38,322 bases of DNA from F23-D06 sp045130275. Its GTDB lineage: Bacteria > Bacteroidota > Bacteroidia > Bacteroidales > WCHB1-69. Shown one piece after another: positions 36,101 to 38,322 of this stretch (positions are counted from its first letter, which is position 1; the number at the start of each line of letters is the position of its first letter). The DNA is taken from the NCBI GenBank assembly GCA_045130275.1, contig JBGUPL010000076.1, positions 1-38,322 of the forward strand, in the 5' to 3' direction. The notes beneath the pieces were generated by a model that was not told the DNA's origin, did no database searches, and worked only from the letters and a program-made list of their open reading frames with translations. The position numbers were made by a program, and so were the translations under genes.

Positions 36101-38322
36101 ATGACGCTTGGGAACTGAAGTATGGCACTTCCGACAGCACGATGGACATCGTCAGTTTGTCCGCCACCACATACGAGATTGAGAACCTCCTCCCCGGCAC
36201 TAATTATTTAGTGTATGTGAGAACGCTCTGCTCCGACGGCGATACCAGTGCTTGGTCACAGGCTCTCATCTTCCAGACCGAGTGTGTCACTATCAACAGT
36301 GTGCCTCGTTTCTGGGATTTCGAGACCAACAACATTGGCGGCACCGCAAACTACCCCATGCCCGCATGTTGGAACAGAGGCACGTCATCCTCCTCTTACC
36401 CCTATGTCTTCGATTACGACTATTATGCTTACAGTGGAAGCAGATATCTCTATTTCTACAATTATTACAAGAATTTGGCCATTATGCCGGCAATTGATAC
36501 TACTGAACTGCCTGTCAACTCCCTGCAAGTCTCCTTCTACGCCAAAGCTTCCGACCTCGGCTCCTACGACGCGAAGTTGATCGTGGGTGTGATTTCCGAC
36601 ATTTACAATATGAACACTTTCGTGCCGGTGGACACCCTTGTTCTTACGGAAGACTACCCGGTAGATCCCTATGTCGTGATGTTCAACAACTACACCGGCA
36701 ACGGGGACAAAATTGCGTTTAAGAACTACAGTTCCGACGTGTATGCATACAATTACATCTATTTGGACGACCTTACCTTGGAGGAGGTGCCCAACTGTCT
36801 GCCGATTTCGGACCTTTCTATGGTGGGTAACGATTTGACCTCCGTCACGCTCAGTTGGACAGAAGGCTTTGATGAGTCCACTTGGGATGTGGAGTACAAA
36901 GAGGTCTCTGACTCGATTTGGAACAGCACAACGGCTACCGAGATTCCTTTCACGGTGGACAATCTGACAGCCTCCACACTGTACGACATCCGCGTGCGTT
37001 CCAATTGCGGCAGCGATGTATCTCCGTGGAGAAATACCCAAGCCAACACCCAGGTTTGTGACACCGCCGATCAGTGTGAATACATGTTTATACTCACCGA
37101 CAACTACGGTGACGGTTGGAACGGCGGGTACATTACGGTCATACAGAATGGCATTGCCGTGGCACAAGTTTCCGCCATCAACCACCAGCTAAATTCTACC
37201 CAAACCACTGATACAGTTTATGTGAGCTTGTGCGATGCAACTCCTACCAGTTTGGTGTGGCACAACAGCCAGTACAACGGTGAGTGCTCTTTCACCATGA
37301 TGGATCCGTTCGGGACAATTATTTACAATATCAACACTCCTTACCAAGGCACGCTTCACACCTTCGATGCCAATTGTCTCGTTCCTACCTGTCCGGTGCC
37401 CACCAACATCGCGGTCAGCAACATTGACATAAACGGTGCCACCGTGACATGGTCCCCTGGCGGAAACGAGATGAACTGGAATGTGGAGTACAAAGAGACA
37501 AGTGCTACGACCTGGACGGTGGTTCCTGTGACCACGCCTTCTTACAACATAACTGGCTTGACAGCTGCCACACAATACGATGTGCGTGTGCAGGCCGAAT
37601 GCGATCCGGTCAACCCCAATCCTTCCGAATACATTGCAACCACCTTTGGAACGGCCATTTGCGCTGCAGCCGACCAATGCGCCTACACCTTCGTGCTTGT
37701 TGACAACTACGGTGACGGTTGGAACGGCGGTTCTTTGACCATCAAACAGAACGGTATTGTGGTGACGACCATCACCGCCTACAGTCACGGCGGCGGTAAC
37801 ATACAGTCTCACGACACCCTCACCGTGAATCTCTGCAACAACCTTTCCACCTCTTTGGAATGGGCAATAGGCAGTTTCGACGATGAGGCTGGTTTCACGC
37901 TGATTGGACCTGACGGCACTCAGATTTACACGATTACGGATATGTCTGGTTTCACTCCCTACACGTTCACCACCGATTGCGGCGGTCCGGCTATCACCAA
38001 CCCGACGGTGGCCACCAATGCCGCCAACCCGGTCGCTCAGACCACGGCCACGCTGCACGCCACCATCACGAACCCCGACAATGTGAGCATCACGGCGAAG
38101 GGCTTCGAGTGGAAGGCCACGACGGGCGGCACCTACACGCAGGTTGCCGGCACCGGCACGGACAACACCTTCACGGCAGCCCTCAGCAACCTGACGCCCA
38201 ACACCAACTACACCTTCAAGGCGTTCATTACCTACAACGGCCAGACGGTCTATGGCGACGAGATGACCTTCACGACGCTCGAACAGGGTGTTGAGCCTTG
38301 CGATATCCCGACGAACCTGCAC
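33160..38322 (+). CDS. Giant modular T9SS-type family protein, 3' truncated by window edge (at least 1721 aa)
   Basis: ATG at 33160 opens a frame that I read in phase to the last base without a stop. Signal peptide 1-23 (LQLSAQ). A QQI-like module (24-188, NQIIYPESML), FN3, MAM-like (277-445), FN3, MAM-like (533-687), FN3, a longer MAM-like module with VSWAYRDIQF and AVDNISITG (777-954), FN3, MAM-like (1043-1213), FN3, a first YGDGWNG module (1301-1411), FN3, a second YGDGWNG module (1502-1609), the NPTVATNAANP cassette (1610-1714), and the start of an FN3 (DIPTNLH). By analogy with gene 7174, one FN3 and the sorting domain, about 170 residues, should follow outside the window. It is the only member here with two YGDGWNG modules. 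The signal peptide contains GLGC, a weak lipobox; signal peptidase I cleavage seems likelier. Confidence 0.92.
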   Translation, partial: MKKLLSFLLTALIGLGCLQLSAQSLTVANGTETNSNIPLYGNWLDEDQHNQIIYPESMLTGLVGETVNTLMFYLSSPPSSYWTSSVTLKVGTTANSSFTSASYNQSPVSQIYSGNINISGGIVTFVLDSTFTYNGGNLLLDITTVSGNYSMAYFYGEAHQGASIYSYGGNDPNMQNFVPKTMFFFGNCLAPNNLTVDSITQTSAMVTWQPGGQETNWEIFVGNGTEDLNTVTWISLTDNFYEIQDLNPNTVYTVNLRSDCGTEYSYVVSSSFRTDCGATLLPYSEGFESFVYGTQPVCWQFINPYFNYDSYPVINDYNARTGNNAMYFYTDYYNNPTQVQYAIFPIFSEHITNLQLSLYSKRDDEYSGTFYIGYVTDPTDESTFVPMVTRTGFSMGDDLYHREIVDFGNVPVDPDSTAYIAIGYQNNTYYGWSVDDIEVTVIPDCSTPVGLAATGITATSATLTWNPGTATSFNVYYKGVDDTAYTEELALSDSSLFIENLIHSSFYQWYVEAVCDDGSIQTSEVVVFGTACEAIDSLPYFSGFETIPAGSNLPYCWTRGNEDTDYPYVYEYDSYAGSNSLYFYYPNTIAMPQIDNEEIDIHATQLSFYASAYSDGTSLQVGVMTNPNISSTFVPVGNTLTLTEDYQLYEVSFAGYTGNGTYIAFRNPDDWESVYIDNVTLDFLPECARPELVWAQSLDSTSATIAWNQFDGQNGWEVVLGAPGFSPDTATAFTTNTPSYTFDNLSVNTSYDVYVRTECGDEFSPWSNVMTFLTLSVAPATLPYTCDFETADENALWAFVQSGQANKWYIDTAAVVMDNGIYSLYISSNNGASNSYDITATSVSWAYRDIQFSDADEFELSFDWKGYGESSYDYMRVYIGNPMAVTEGDYTQPTGSVQLAQLNQSSVWQHASFSLGAAYKNTTKRLFFMWKNDYSMGTDPAAAVDNISITGVACAQPSNVVLASVSPTSAIISFTPASESNDAWELKYGTSDSTMDIVSLSATTYEIENLLPGTNYLVYVRTLCSDGDTSAWSQALIFQTECVTINSVPRFWDFETNNIGGTANYPMPACWNRGTSSSSYPYVFDYDYYAYSGSRYLYFYNYYKNLAIMPAIDTTELPVNSLQVSFYAKASDLGSYDAKLIVGVISDIYNMNTFVPVDTLVLTEDYPVDPYVVMFNNYTGNGDKIAFKNYSSDVYAYNYIYLDDLTLEEVPNCLPISDLSMVGNDLTSVTLSWTEGFDESTWDVEYKEVSDSIWNSTTATEIPFTVDNLTASTLYDIRVRSNCGSDVSPWRNTQANTQVCDTADQCEYMFILTDNYGDGWNGGYITVIQNGIAVAQVSAINHQLNSTQTTDTVYVSLCDATPTSLVWHNSQYNGECSFTMMDPFGTIIYNINTPYQGTLHTFDANCLVPTCPVPTNIAVSNIDINGATVTWSPGGNEMNWNVEYKETSATTWTVVPVTTPSYNITGLTAATQYDVRVQAECDPVNPNPSEYIATTFGTAICAAADQCAYTFVLVDNYGDGWNGGSLTIKQNGIVVTTITAYSHGGGNIQSHDTLTVNLCNNLSTSLEWAIGSFDDEAGFTLIGPDGTQIYTITDMSGFTPYTFTTDCGGPAITNPTVATNAANPVAQTTATLHATITNPDNVSITAKGFEWKATTGGTYTQVAGTGTDNTFTAALSNLTPNTNYTFKAFITYNGQTVYGDEMTFTTLEQGVEPCDIPTNLH
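37993..38301 (+). repeat. Shared FN3-like tail cassette in gene 33160
   Basis: Encodes NPTVATNAANPVAQTTATL...TFTTLEQGVEPC. It shares a 49-base identical run (38038-38086) with gene 20083 and continues into DIPTNLH as in gene 7174. Confidence 0.85.

Noticed and set aside
600..38322. Diversity-generating retroelement or invertible-promoter system acting on the adhesins
   Set aside because: No reverse transcriptase, template/variable repeat pair, or site-specific recombinase gene is visible in the window; variation appears modular, not adenine-targeted.

Overview
The window looks like a stretch of a Bacteroidota chromosome, most likely an anaerobic Bacteroidales. Three things support this. Every long plus-strand gene starts with a signal peptide, and the seven C-termini that lie in the window end in a type IX secretion system (T9SS) type A sorting domain (FPNPA...VYDVYGKL...ADGMYFVRVTT...VTKSFVKK). 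Upstream regions carry the Bacteroidetes -7 element TAnnTTTG, and starts sit in AT-rich sequence without a Shine-Dalgarno motif. The one mobile gene is an IS1380-type transposase of the kind common in gut Bacteroidales. Species cannot be told from the sequence.

Layout, left to right: the 3' end of a T9SS cargo gene (2-181); a 418-base gap with octamer repeats, a terminator and an 18-copy heptamer array; giant gene 600-6923 (2107 aa); giant gene 7174-12450 (1758 aa); giant gene 12703-19857 (2384 aa); gene 20083-24561 (1492 aa); an IS1380-family transposase on the minus strand (24824-26113) with a GC-rich palindromic block beside it; giant gene 26343-31061 (1572 aa); a short chimeric member 31252-32994 (580 aa); and a further giant gene from 33160 that is still open at the right edge (at least 1721 aa). 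About 90 percent of the window is one family of modular, cysteine-rich, surface-destined proteins: beads of fibronectin type III (FN3), MAM-like/cleaved-adhesin modules, CUB-like modules, a recurrent YGDGWNG module and a homogenised tail of FN3-like cassette plus sorting domain.

Most genes look like self-contained units: own promoter element, 40-110 base leader, signal peptide, variable head, shared tail, octamer repeats, then a nearly identical intrinsic terminator. Genes 7174 and 20083 are collinear over most of their length, 12703 and 26343 form a second collinear pair, and 31252 joins one module from each pair. This suggests the array grew by duplication and module shuffling. I see no chaperone, secretion-machinery, regulatory or metabolic gene, so these are cargo only; adhesion or surface binding is inferred from domain content.

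The least expected structure is in the tails. Two kinds of intergenic-style repeat appear in frame inside the sorting-domain coding region: a four-unit CAATGTW heptamer in four genes and a 19-base palindrome in three. Heptamer and octamer repeats of other sequence fill the intergenic gaps.
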